Source of the DNA: Pseudomonadota bacterium
GTDB lineage: Bacteria; Pseudomonadota; Gammaproteobacteria; Halothiobacillales; Halothiobacillaceae
DNA length: 60,174 nt
Direction of reading: 5' to 3'
Assembly (NCBI GenBank): GCA_021795795.1
Contig: JAJYPA010000009.1
Span: 1 to 60,174, forward strand
Positions 15,058-22,703 of the stretch are shown here, piece after piece. Numbering within the stretch: the stretch's first letter is position 1; every line of letters starts with the position of its first letter. Under the pieces are notes generated by a model. It did not search any database, had not been told where the DNA came from, and was given only the letters and a program-made list of their open reading frames with translations. A program made the translations under genes and the position numbers.

Positions 15058-15083
15058 AACCCCAAAGCCGAAGCGATGGGGTT
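15058..15083 (-). terminator. Intrinsic terminator, AAGCCGAAGC type
   Basis: AACCCCA/TGGGGTT stem plus T run on the minus strand, after ssb. Confidence 0.85.
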
Positions 15084-15096
15084 GGGTGGAATCGGA

Positions 15097-15591
15097 TTAG
15101 AACTTGACGCGACGGGTCAGATGAGGAACGTCATAAGTCGTTAACCCGTTGAAACTAAACGGGATATCATCGTCCGGAAAATCTTCCGCCGGAGGGGGAG
15201 TATTCCCTCCACGCGAAGAAGCGTGAGCCGGTTCATTGGCAGGAGCACTTTCACCCTCTTTCTTCGGACCGATGAGCTGAAGACGATCACCGATGATCTC
15301 GGTGGTGTAGCGCTCCTGCCCTTCCTTGTCGGTCCACTTGCGCGTCTGCAGGCGGCCTTCCACGTAAGCCATGCTGCCCTTGCGCAGATACTCGCCGGCG
15401 ATTTCTGCGATACGGCCAAACATCGAAATACGATGCCATTCGGTGCGTTCCTGCTTATTGCCGTCCTTGTCCTTGAAAGACTCGGAGGTGGCAAGGCTGA
15501 AATTCGCAATAGCTTTGCCGTCCTGCGTGTAGCGCATTTCCGGATCGCGACCGAGGTGACCAAGAACAATTACCTTGTTGACAGATGCCAT
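15097..15591 (-). CDS. ssb: Single-stranded DNA-binding protein with C-terminal extension
   Basis: The 164-residue protein has a complete SSB OB-fold ([18 protein letters not shown] at the start, [15 protein letters not shown] in the middle) and a Pro/Ser-rich linker. SSB normally ends in an acidic tip, DDDIPF, that recruits repair proteins. Here FPDDDIPF is present but is followed by 19 more residues ending RRVKF, so the usual tip is internal. The gene is preceded by the longest stereotyped leader, with the first box doubled. It serves the ERF/YqaJ recombination system and element replication. Confidence 0.93.
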   Translation of the reverse strand: MASVNKVIVLGHLGRDPEMRYTQDGKAIANFSLATSESFKDKDGNKQERTEWHRISMFGRIAEIAGEYLRKGSMAYVEGRLQTRKWTDKEGQERYTTEIIGDRLQLIGPKKEGESAPANEPAHASSRGGNTPPPAEDFPDDDIPFSFNGLTTYDVPHLTRRVKF

Positions 15592-15684
15592 GATACTTCT
15601 CCTTTCAAAAAACGGCAGAATTGCCGTGGATCATTTCCGCTGACAGATAGCAGACAGTTTTCCGTACAGACAGTTTTCCGCACG
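15592..15684 (-). promoter_or_regulatory. Stereotyped leader 17 with doubled first box
   Basis: CTGTCTG occurs twice, the second copy 11 bases before CGGAA; then an ACGGC/GCCGT hairpin, AGGAG and ATG 15591. Confidence 0.7.
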
Positions 15685-15692
15685 GCACCCGT

Positions 15693-15749
15693 GTTTCCGC
15701 GCTCCAGAATGCATCGACATCCACCCGTTTCTATTCTGGAGCGCGAAAC
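15693..15749. repeat. Large inverted repeat in the divergent ssb/topoisomerase-like region
   Basis: Arms GTTTCCGCGCTCCAGAAT (15693-15710) and ATTCTGGAGCGCGAAAC (15733-15749) are complementary over 17 bases with one bulged base. It lies between two divergent genes. It could be an operator, an attenuator, or part of a replication or transfer origin; there is no T run to mark a terminator. Confidence 0.75.
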
Positions 15750-15751
15750 AT

Positions 15752-15780
15752 TTGGCATTCTATCATAGATAGTATATTTT
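15752..15780 (+). promoter_or_regulatory. Sigma70-like promoter, probably leaderless mRNA
   Basis: TTGGCA, 17-base spacer, TATTTT, ending seven bases before ATG 15788. No ribosome site precedes the ATG, so transcription probably starts at the start codon. Confidence 0.6.
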
Positions 15781-15787
15781 AATAGCT

Positions 15788-17077
15788 ATGACGACACACA
15801 CCTGGATTTTCACGCAAACATCGGGCATGGCCTGGGCCTTGGCCAGGACCATGGGACACGTTATGGCTTCACGGCAGGATATGCTGGTCCTGGATGGCGC
15901 CCTGATCTTCTGGGTACCGGAAGCCATCAACCGGCACGCGCACCCGCCCGAGTATCAGCGCGACTGGAAACGCTACCGATGGGGACAGCTTCCGCTGATG
16001 CCCGACATGAAGACGATGCGCACGCCCGCCGGGAAACACTTGCTGGAGTGCCTAAAAACCACCCTCTTCACCAATGGCGGCGCACCGGAGAAGATCATTT
16101 TGGCCCCAGCCCCGGATGCCGCAGGGTTCTGGTTGATGAAGCAGATCCTCGATCTGCTCGGCCTCCTGAAAATCGGGCCGGAGTGCGAAATCTGGGTAGC
16201 CAACCTGGACCACTTTCACGTAAAGGTCATGCATCCCGCGCACCTGAAGCCGTGGCGATCCGAACGGCTGGTGGAGGCGGAGCAATGCCGGGTGCATGGG
16301 GACTGGCTGCTGGGCATCAACCTGACCCGCATGCTGACGCTGGCCAATCCGGAACAGGCCGGCATTGGCTGCGGTCGCGTCAGCACGCCGCTGCTACAAC
16401 TGATCGAGGACGGTCCTTATGTGGAGCCAACTATGGGCGATGGCAAGGATTTCGCCACGATCCAGGGCTGGTTTGTCAGCCGTGACTGGCCGGCCGGCGC
16501 GGTAGTGCTGGCCCTGCAATGGTTATATGAGCACGGCATGGTTTCCTACCCCTTTGGCCGGTCGGCGATAGTTCCACATGAGTCCAGCCGGCAGACACCT
16601 GATTTTTATCGGCGGCTTCCTTCGATCTACCCCAGCGCGTTGCACGCGCAGATCGTGCAGTTTTTGCTCGGCACGTTGCAGGACAAGTCCAGGGGCCCTG
16701 GACGCCTGGAACAGAGGCGATTGGGCGGGTTGTATCGCCGGATGGGGCAGCCCATCGGTGCGGATGCCGGGATCGGCAGTGTCCCCGCCATCGGGTCACC
16801 CAAATCCCGGCACAAGGCCCTGGGGCGGTTGATGGAGCAAAAGCTGGTGGATTCCAACACCGTCACGCTTACCGCCCTGGGCCGGCAACACCTGGAGGCG
16901 ACTCCACCGGTTTTGCGGGATCCTCGCCTGATTTCCGCCTGGGAACACAGCCTACACAGGGTGTTTCTGGGCGAAATAGCACCGATGGCATTTTATCGGG
17001 AAGTACAGCAGTTCTTGTTGGCCAGCATGGAATATGTCCGCAGTCGCGGCGCGTTTTTGACAGGAGGAATACGATGA
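15788..17077 (+). CDS. Degenerate topoisomerase IA-like protein
   Basis: The 429-residue protein follows the topoisomerase III layout but lacks key residues. Where the toprim domain should have an EKPS-like Glu and a DxDxxG motif, it has TQTSGMAWALA (9-19) and APAPDAAGF (106-114), so metal binding is probably lost. Further on, WLLGINLTR (173-181) and GCGRVSTPLLQL (194-205) match the conserved gate region, and SYPFGRS (253-259) stands where the catalytic Tyr motif SYPRTDS is expected, keeping Tyr254. It overlaps the next gene by four bases. It may bind or nick DNA without full topoisomerase activity. Confidence 0.6.
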   Translation: MTTHTWIFTQTSGMAWALARTMGHVMASRQDMLVLDGALIFWVPEAINRHAHPPEYQRDWKRYRWGQLPLMPDMKTMRTPAGKHLLECLKTTLFTNGGAPEKIILAPAPDAAGFWLMKQILDLLGLLKIGPECEIWVANLDHFHVKVMHPAHLKPWRSERLVEAEQCRVHGDWLLGINLTRMLTLANPEQAGIGCGRVSTPLLQLIEDGPYVEPTMGDGKDFATIQGWFVSRDWPAGAVVLALQWLYEHGMVSYPFGRSAIVPHESSRQTPDFYRRLPSIYPSALHAQIVQFLLGTLQDKSRGPGRLEQRRLGGLYRRMGQPIGADAGIGSVPAIGSPKSRHKALGRLMEQKLVDSNTVTLTALGRQHLEATPPVLRDPRLISAWEHSLHRVFLGEIAPMAFYREVQQFLLASMEYVRSRGAFLTGGIR

Positions 17078-18006
17078 TTGAGATGCAAAACAGCGCAAAC
17101 TATGCCTTTGAAGGTGGAATGAAGAATATCGCCTACATCACGGGATATGCCCGGAAGGTCACCGACGCTGAAGGCGTCAAACGGTACTATATCCAGCAGC
17201 ACAACGATACGAGTCGGATGGTCCCCGTGGAGGCGGGCAAGAACGGCCTGGTTCAGCGACATTTTCAGGATCGTCTGGAAACCAAGGTGTACGGCCGCAT
17301 CCGGGGCCGCGTCATCGAGCACCAGGGTGAAAAGATCCATGACGCCTACGTAATCCCCATCGGCATCACCCGTCCCAGTATTCTGGAAATGCCAGAACAA
17401 CAGGTGTGGCACGCAGGCGTTTTTAACCGGGACCGTTCCAAGGTGGAACAGGATGATTTTCAGCCATTTGGATCCAGCGAAGGTTCCAGGAAGGCGAGGG
17501 GCCGTGGCGCTGCCAATACGGTACTGCTGTCAGGCATCGTCAATAAGGTCTCGGCGCTTACCAATGGCGAAGGACTGTTGAGCGGCGTGGAAATCGAGCT
17601 GCGCCAACACAAAAATCTGGATACGGTGATTCCGGTTCGCATGATGAAAGCAAGTATCGCTGGGTCCATGCAGCGGAACCTTCGCATGGGCATGCCTGTA
17701 TACATTGTTGGGGCTCTTCGTATGCGGGACCTGAAGGAAACCAGTCCCGATGGGGTCATCTCCAACAGCGGAAAACGGGTCGGCTACGTCTGGTGCCCCA
17801 ATATCCTGCGCGCAATCGAGGGCGCGGATATCCTAGCCCTTCCCACTTGGGTGAACGCCATTCTGGAACGCTATGGCTTAATGCACCCCTCAGTGGAAGA
17901 GCCTTCGGCAGAGGTAAGAGCGGCAGACGAAGCAGAAGCCGCCTTCGATCCGGAAGATGCCAGGACCGAAGAGGAGGCGTTGCGGGCTGCTGGGTTGCTG
18001 GTCTGA
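17074..18006 (+). CDS. Possible OB-fold DNA-binding protein
   Basis: The 310-residue protein starts at ATG 17074, overlapping the previous stop. It seems to contain two strand-rich domains (near 15-105 and 148-225), each with a pattern like SSB-type OB folds, for example LSGIVNKVSALTNGEGLLSG and VYIVGALRMRD. The C-terminal 40 residues are strongly acidic. Coupling to the topoisomerase-like gene suggests a DNA-processing partner. The fold call is tentative. Confidence 0.5.
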   Translation: MIEMQNSANYAFEGGMKNIAYITGYARKVTDAEGVKRYYIQQHNDTSRMVPVEAGKNGLVQRHFQDRLETKVYGRIRGRVIEHQGEKIHDAYVIPIGITRPSILEMPEQQVWHAGVFNRDRSKVEQDDFQPFGSSEGSRKARGRGAANTVLLSGIVNKVSALTNGEGLLSGVEIELRQHKNLDTVIPVRMMKASIAGSMQRNLRMGMPVYIVGALRMRDLKETSPDGVISNSGKRVGYVWCPNILRAIEGADILALPTWVNAILERYGLMHPSVEEPSAEVRAADEAEAAFDPEDARTEEEALRAAGLLV

Positions 18007-18020
18007 TCCAGAAAAAGCAA

Positions 18021-18044
18021 AACCCCGGAATTGCTTCCGGGGTT
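18021..18044 (+). terminator. Intrinsic terminator, perfect 10-bp stem
   Basis: AACCCCGGAA and TTCCGGGGTT separated by four bases, just after the stop at 18006. The stem resembles the minus-strand terminators of the array. An A run on one side and weak T-richness on the other may let it work in both directions. Confidence 0.75.
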
Positions 18045-18133
18045 GCCGAATCAGCACCGCAGCACTGACCCTTATATACGTCACCGGCAACGGCCGGGCA
18101 CATCTTGAATAGTACCCAAAGCCATGAGCGTGG

Positions 18134-18736
18134 TCAACCGAAGTGATTTGCCAGGATGGCAATCACGTCTTCCGGCTGCCCTGCGAATTCTATTTCCGGA
18201 ATATCCAGCAAAGCATCCTCCTGATCGTTCCATGGGATGCCGAAACGACGCATAGTGTCAATCATGATGCCGGATGGCCGCCAATAAATGGCCACATCCG
18301 GCATCTCCCCCTGCCTGTCCAACAAGGTTTCCAGCATGCGCTGAGGAACGCAATCGATATACACGCGCGGGCGGTAATTGGGTGGGAAAGCATAGCCCTC
18401 CATGTTCAATATGCCATTGATCGGTGGCCTATCCGGCCATAGCCCATAAGGTTTCCCGAAGTGTTTGCTAATACCGGATTGCAACAGCACCAGATTCCAG
18501 ATCTCCGCATCATCGCGGTGCGTCGGAAGGGACAGCGTGGTGCGCAGATCGAACGGCCGCGAGAAAAGGTCGGCAACCGCTCTGGAAAACGCCAGCACCC
18601 AGGGGCCCTCCATCCACTGTCCGTTTTTCTGGTAAATCAAGGTCCCAATGGGATTGATCAAGATGTCCGGTGTTCGCCATGAGGACATCGTGCTGTAAAA
18701 TTCCCGCGCAACCAGCTTCTTTTGTGCATTACCCAT
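18134..18736 (-). CDS. Unknown 200-residue protein
   Basis: Starts at ATG 18736 after AGGGGA, overlapping the previous gene by eight bases. It starts MGNAQKKLVAREFYS and is soluble, with many Pro and Trp residues in the centre (FGKPYGLWPDRPP). No signal peptide, membrane segment or known motif. It is the last gene of the long minus-strand conjugation operon. Confidence 0.75.
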   Translation of the reverse strand: MGNAQKKLVAREFYSTMSSWRTPDILINPIGTLIYQKNGQWMEGPWVLAFSRAVADLFSRPFDLRTTLSLPTHRDDAEIWNLVLLQSGISKHFGKPYGLWPDRPPINGILNMEGYAFPPNYRPRVYIDCVPQRMLETLLDRQGEMPDVAIYWRPSGIMIDTMRRFGIPWNDQEDALLDIPEIEFAGQPEDVIAILANHFG

Positions 18737-19622
18737 GATGTTCCCCTGTCTTTCCAGTGATGATTGTGCTGGCCTGAACCAGCCCTTTGGCGCCACCGTA
18801 GCCACCCTGTATCCAGCGCACCAGAGTGCGCTCGGAAACACCCAGGGCGGCCTGTATCCAGCGCCTGGCGGGAATGCCGGATAGCCCGGTGCGCCGCTCA
18901 ACCAGCTTGAATATCCGTTCCCAGGTCCATCCCCCATGTTCCTGCAGCAGAGCTTCCAGATTGGAACGCGAAAACTCATCCGGTTCAGTTAATCCGCGCT
19001 CAAAGCACCGAAACTGGCGCATGCTGATGCCCAGCATTTTCGCTAGGCGTTCCTTGCTGTACGGGAGCGCTTTCACCGCCATGGCGAAGTCTGTGGTGTT
19101 CTGCGGATCGGGAAGTTTTTGAAGCATCGGTGAAGGCTGGTGGAGTTGAACGCGAAGCGCGCCTTCCGTACAGGATTCGGTCAGGATATTTTTGACAAAA
19201 GGCGCCAGCCGAGCCTGGGCGGATCGGCGTTTTTCCTCCAGGATATTTGATTCTTCCTGAAGAATCAGCCCGTCGATTAAATCGGCACCAATATCGGCCA
19301 TCTCATCTATCCAGCTATCCGGATCTTCCGCGTTGCCGCTGAGACGGTATCGGCTGTTGCTACGCAGAAAATCCAGCCACTCGTATCGGGTGATGCTCCA
19401 GACCGGCATATGCAGCGGCGCATCCAGCAACGGGGATAAGGGCTCCGGGAACCCATCCCGCTGATAGGAGATGATCCGCATGAGCACGTCCTGGCCAACG
19501 TCCGAAAGATCTGAGTCGTGCAAGTGCCCACCAGAGCGTTTGTCCAGGCTTTTCAAAAACCGCAAGACCATGGGATACAGCACTTCCGCGCTGGCGTTCT
19601 GGATGTTCTGATGTTCACTCAT
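18729..19622 (-). CDS. Sigma-factor-like transcription regulator
   Basis: I start it at MSEHQN (19622), which overlaps the upstream stop by eight bases; 297 residues. The N-terminal segment resembles region 2 of sigma70-family factors: LSDVGQDVLMRII, then SITRYEWLDFLRSNSRYR, in the order seen in ECF factors. The C-terminal half has two helix-turn-helix-like segments, ERLAKMLGISMRQFRCFERG and ALGVSERTLVRWIQGG. It may direct RNA polymerase to element promoters such as the 17 repeated leaders at 423-15684. No anti-sigma gene is evident nearby. Confidence 0.45.
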   Translation of the reverse strand: MSEHQNIQNASAEVLYPMVLRFLKSLDKRSGGHLHDSDLSDVGQDVLMRIISYQRDGFPEPLSPLLDAPLHMPVWSITRYEWLDFLRSNSRYRLSGNAEDPDSWIDEMADIGADLIDGLILQEESNILEEKRRSAQARLAPFVKNILTESCTEGALRVQLHQPSPMLQKLPDPQNTTDFAMAVKALPYSKERLAKMLGISMRQFRCFERGLTEPDEFSRSNLEALLQEHGGWTWERIFKLVERRTGLSGIPARRWIQAALGVSERTLVRWIQGGYGGAKGLVQASTIITGKTGEHHG

Positions 19623-22263
19623 CGTCGGTTCCTGGCATGGGTATGGCTTGTCTGAGTTCATCAATCCCGTTGATAGGGGCGGCAATAAAGCTGTTTTCAA
19701 TGTCCAGATCTAGGATTCCATCTACCAAAATCACACGGAAGGCCAAAAGCATGCGCAACTCTGAAATATGCGCGTTCCAGATGTCGCCTGGCTGTTTGCT
19801 ACTTTTTCGCAAGATTTGCGTGAAGATTTGATAGCTGGCCCTATCCATGCCGCTAGATAATGGAAAGTTGAAAATGGTGGCCAGGGAAACCCTGATGATG
19901 GTCTTCGGGTTTAGGCGCAATGAGGTGCTAATGCGATCACGCCGTGTTTCATCAATCCAGATCAGAGCGCTGATCAGGCGCACCCTCTCCGAATCGTCTA
20001 GTTTGACGCCGATGACTACTTTCGCGATATTCGGGAACTGGACTAAACAATCCTGAGTTCGGCGTAGTAAGTGTTGCGCTCTTTTATTCGGGGTCATGGC
20101 CTCTCGGTCTTGCAGCTTGGTTTTTTGTTCCGCATTACTGGAGATCACCTTTGCCCGGTCCAGCTTTGCCTTTTTTTCCGCCTTCTGCGCATCTGTTACG
20201 GATGGCTTGCTGGAAGATGTTTCCCGGGTGGATAGGGATATGTTGGCCGTTCTGGCATCGGTGCTTTGGGCGGGCGCCGCAGATGTTTCCGCCTCATTCG
20301 GTTCTGGCGCTGCCGGTGCTTCTGTCGTGTCGGCAAAGGGGTCATCCTCGTCCGGGTACCCTGTGGCCATATCCGGGCCGGAGGCCTCCTGCTCGTCTTC
20401 TGTTTCCTCTTCTTCCACGGGAGACGATGGCTGGCAGGGGGACGCTTCATCCTCCGCTTCTGTGTGCTCACCTGCCCTGTCATCACTGGTGTCGGGTGTC
20501 GCGTCCGCTGTCTGCAAATCTGCCGATGGCGCGCCTGTCGGCTGCAAGCCTATCGGCTGCGAGTCTACCGGCCACAAGCCTGCCGGCTGCAAGCCTTCTG
20601 ACGCGATTTCAGAGTCCGCTGTTTCCGGCGTCGTGTCGGGGCCTCGCGCCGACGTTTTCTTGGGCGCGAATTGTGGCCAGAAAAGGCCCTGCACCGACAA
20701 CTCCGCCGGATAGTTTTCCAGTGCCAGCAAGGGCGCAAACACGCTCTCGGGCGGAATGCGGACCACGTAGTGCGGAATCTTCGTGTCCGTATGCTCCGTG
20801 GCGTCGCCATCCGCATTTTTCTTGGTGGACTCAAACCGGAGCCGCACAGCGGCGCCTTCGGGCTTATCAACGTTGACCTTACCGATGGTCTTTATTAGCA
20901 AGCCCATGGCATCCAGTCTGGACGCGATGATCTGGATGATTTTCCCCGGGTTGCCGTTGTTGGGTGTGGCATAGTCATGCCGGGTGATGCTGAGGTGATC
21001 GCAAATCCGCTCCCGGATTTTAGGCTCGATCAGATACAGAATGGGTCCCTTTTTGTACGCCAGGCGCCGGGCGGGAGACGGGCTGTTGATGCGCGATTCG
21101 TCTTCCAGCAGGAACAGGAACGCGTCCCATATCTGGGCGTCCAGGCTCTGCTCCTCCAGCTCATCCTCTTCCAGGTAGTCCTGGGCAACCTCTTCGGCCC
21201 GTCCCTCCAGTCCGCCGGCGATCAGATCCGCCCGGTGGATGTCTCCCATGAGCTGCTTGATGGCGGGATCTGGCGTCAGCAGCTCACGCTTGAACCCGGA
21301 AAGGGGGAATGCGCCGGGATGGTGATAATAGCGAATGCTCTGCGTCAACAAATGCTGCAGGAAGGTGTCCGGGTTACCCTGCTCATCCCGCAAATCCCAA
21401 AGGGCGGGCAGAAGGCCCAGAATGCGGCTGCCGACCATGTCATGAAGGCCGACCACCGTGATGACACCCTCCTTGTCGCGCCGGAAACAGGCGATCTTGC
21501 CAATGTCGTGGCAGATCCCCGCAAGAATGGCGATCTCCAGAGGGTAGGGTTCGGTGCGCATGGGGCGGCCCACTTCTGTCGGCAACCCGGTCACACGGGC
21601 TTGGCTTTGTTCCAGCGCGATGCGGGCATCGTCGCGCCATACCCATGCCAGCGCGGCGGAAACGCGCAGGCTATGCTCCAGCAGACTGGCGTTGCCGTGC
21701 TCGCCGGGCCGGGGGGACGCCGGCAGATCGGCGGCCTTCAGAATATGGAAAACCGACCAGAACAATCGTGCGGCGGGGGTATTCTCTTTGGCGAAAGAAG
21801 AGACTGCCTCGATATCCAGCTTCGCTAACGGTCGCGGTGCGGTGGTGTTTTCTTTGGCGAGGGCGGCGGCCGCCTTGATATCCAGCTTCTCTTTTTTCTT
21901 CCATGCGGACAGAATGTTCTCCATCTCCTGGTCCTGCTTGGTATGGTCATACCCTTCCGGCAGTTCTGGCTGCGGCAACACGCCAATCGTGGTTATCGCT
22001 CCGCGATACATCTCCGGACGCAGGCCGATGGCGACCGTAAAAATGTCGGCGGACCGAATCAACAGGGCGAGCCCGGCGCTGGCCAGCAGAAATGCGGCCA
22101 CCCAAGCCAGGCGCCCCAGCGTGTGGAACAAGAGGATGACCAGCAGCGCGTAATCCTGAAAGAGATTGTGACGATAGACAAAAATCAGGGTGCCCACCGT
22201 CATCCAGAATGTGGTGACGATGACGAGCGAAGATACCAGCCGGCGATGCGGAGCTGCGATCAC
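19615..22263 (-). CDS. Membrane-anchored HD-domain protein, TraI_2/MobH-like
   Basis: The 882-residue protein begins with two to three membrane helices (about 10-31 and 38-72). An HD domain follows, with LLEHSLRVSAAL (194-205) and LAGICHDIGKI (247-257), as in TraI_2 (MobH-type relaxase/helicase) proteins. The middle (about 545-700) is Pro/Thr/Glu-rich with a short tandem repeat, then comes a Lys-rich helical part and a globular C-terminus. Its place beside the coupling ATPase supports a role in DNA transfer. A membrane-anchored N-terminus is unusual for MobH relaxases, so it could instead be a regulatory phosphohydrolase. Confidence 0.55.
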   Translation of the reverse strand: MIAAPHRRLVSSLVIVTTFWMTVGTLIFVYRHNLFQDYALLVILLFHTLGRLAWVAAFLLASAGLALLIRSADIFTVAIGLRPEMYRGAITTIGVLPQPELPEGYDHTKQDQEMENILSAWKKKEKLDIKAAAALAKENTTAPRPLAKLDIEAVSSFAKENTPAARLFWSVFHILKAADLPASPRPGEHGNASLLEHSLRVSAALAWVWRDDARIALEQSQARVTGLPTEVGRPMRTEPYPLEIAILAGICHDIGKIACFRRDKEGVITVVGLHDMVGSRILGLLPALWDLRDEQGNPDTFLQHLLTQSIRYYHHPGAFPLSGFKRELLTPDPAIKQLMGDIHRADLIAGGLEGRAEEVAQDYLEEDELEEQSLDAQIWDAFLFLLEDESRINSPSPARRLAYKKGPILYLIEPKIRERICDHLSITRHDYATPNNGNPGKIIQIIASRLDAMGLLIKTIGKVNVDKPEGAAVRLRFESTKKNADGDATEHTDTKIPHYVVRIPPESVFAPLLALENYPAELSVQGLFWPQFAPKKTSARGPDTTPETADSEIASEGLQPAGLWPVDSQPIGLQPTGAPSADLQTADATPDTSDDRAGEHTEAEDEASPCQPSSPVEEEETEDEQEASGPDMATGYPDEDDPFADTTEAPAAPEPNEAETSAAPAQSTDARTANISLSTRETSSSKPSVTDAQKAEKKAKLDRAKVISSNAEQKTKLQDREAMTPNKRAQHLLRRTQDCLVQFPNIAKVVIGVKLDDSERVRLISALIWIDETRRDRISTSLRLNPKTIIRVSLATIFNFPLSSGMDRASYQIFTQILRKSSKQPGDIWNAHISELRMLLAFRVILVDGILDLDIENSFIAAPINGIDELRQAIPMPGTDDE
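20539..20598. repeat. 15-bp tandem repeat, four units, inside the HD protein
   Basis: Units of the form CGGCTGCAAGCCTAT recur four times and encode GLQPx-type pentapeptides in the low-complexity linker. Likely a slippage-prone, disordered spacer. Confidence 0.8.
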
Positions 22264-22701
22264 TTAGAAAATCCAGGGCAAGGGACTGTTGGTGTAGCGG
22301 GCCACACGCGGGTCTATCGGTGGCACACGCACCCATTCGCCCCGCTCGACGGTCGCCAGCAGGTCCTGCAAATCCTCTGGCCCAGTGCCGGCCAGCTCCG
22401 CATATTTTCTGGCACGGCTTTCCAGAATGGAAAAATAGGGATCCTCACGGGAAAGCCCGATGTCGCCCCGGTACGGATCCGCCCTACTCTCCCCTTCGTC
22501 GGGGATCAGAAGAAAGCCGTCCAGAAACCGCCGCGCGTTCCAGGTGACAAATCCATCATCGAACAGCGTAATGGTGACATACGGCTCCGCTGCTTCGTGT
22601 GGGCCGGGGTCACGCACCTTCGTCACCACTCCAAGGGTGCCAGTTTTGATATGCCGGACGGTTTGCGCCATCCATGCCTTGCGGCAATCTTCCGTATCCA
22701 T
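22264..22701 (-). CDS. Unknown protein with PWIF tag
   Basis: Starts at ATG 22701 after GGAGGT; 145 residues, starting MDTEDCRKAWMAQT. It is acidic with a mid-region rich in Asp, Arg and Tyr, and ends SPLPWIF. It lies in the conjugation operon, away from the stereotyped array, so the tag is not confined to genes with the repeated leader. The next gene follows directly (stop TAA, then ATG of the HD protein). Function unknown. Confidence 0.78.
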   Translation of the reverse strand: MDTEDCRKAWMAQTVRHIKTGTLGVVTKVRDPGPHEAAEPYVTITLFDDGFVTWNARRFLDGFLLIPDEGESRADPYRGDIGLSREDPYFSILESRARKYAELAGTGPEDLQDLLATVERGEWVRVPPIDPRVARYTNSPLPWIF

Positions 22702-22703
22702 AT

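Noticed and set aside
423..15684. Integron-type cassette array
   Set aside because: The repeated borders contain promoter-like boxes and terminators instead of attC-type sites, units hold up to three genes, and no integrase is seen.
423..15684. CRISPR array
   Set aside because: Repeats are separated by whole genes, not by short spacers of even length.
548..22701. Trp-x-Phe endings as outer-membrane barrel signals
   Set aside because: The tagged proteins lack signal peptides and barrel strands, and one is a cytoplasmic exonuclease. The real barrel (50787) ends in YSF.
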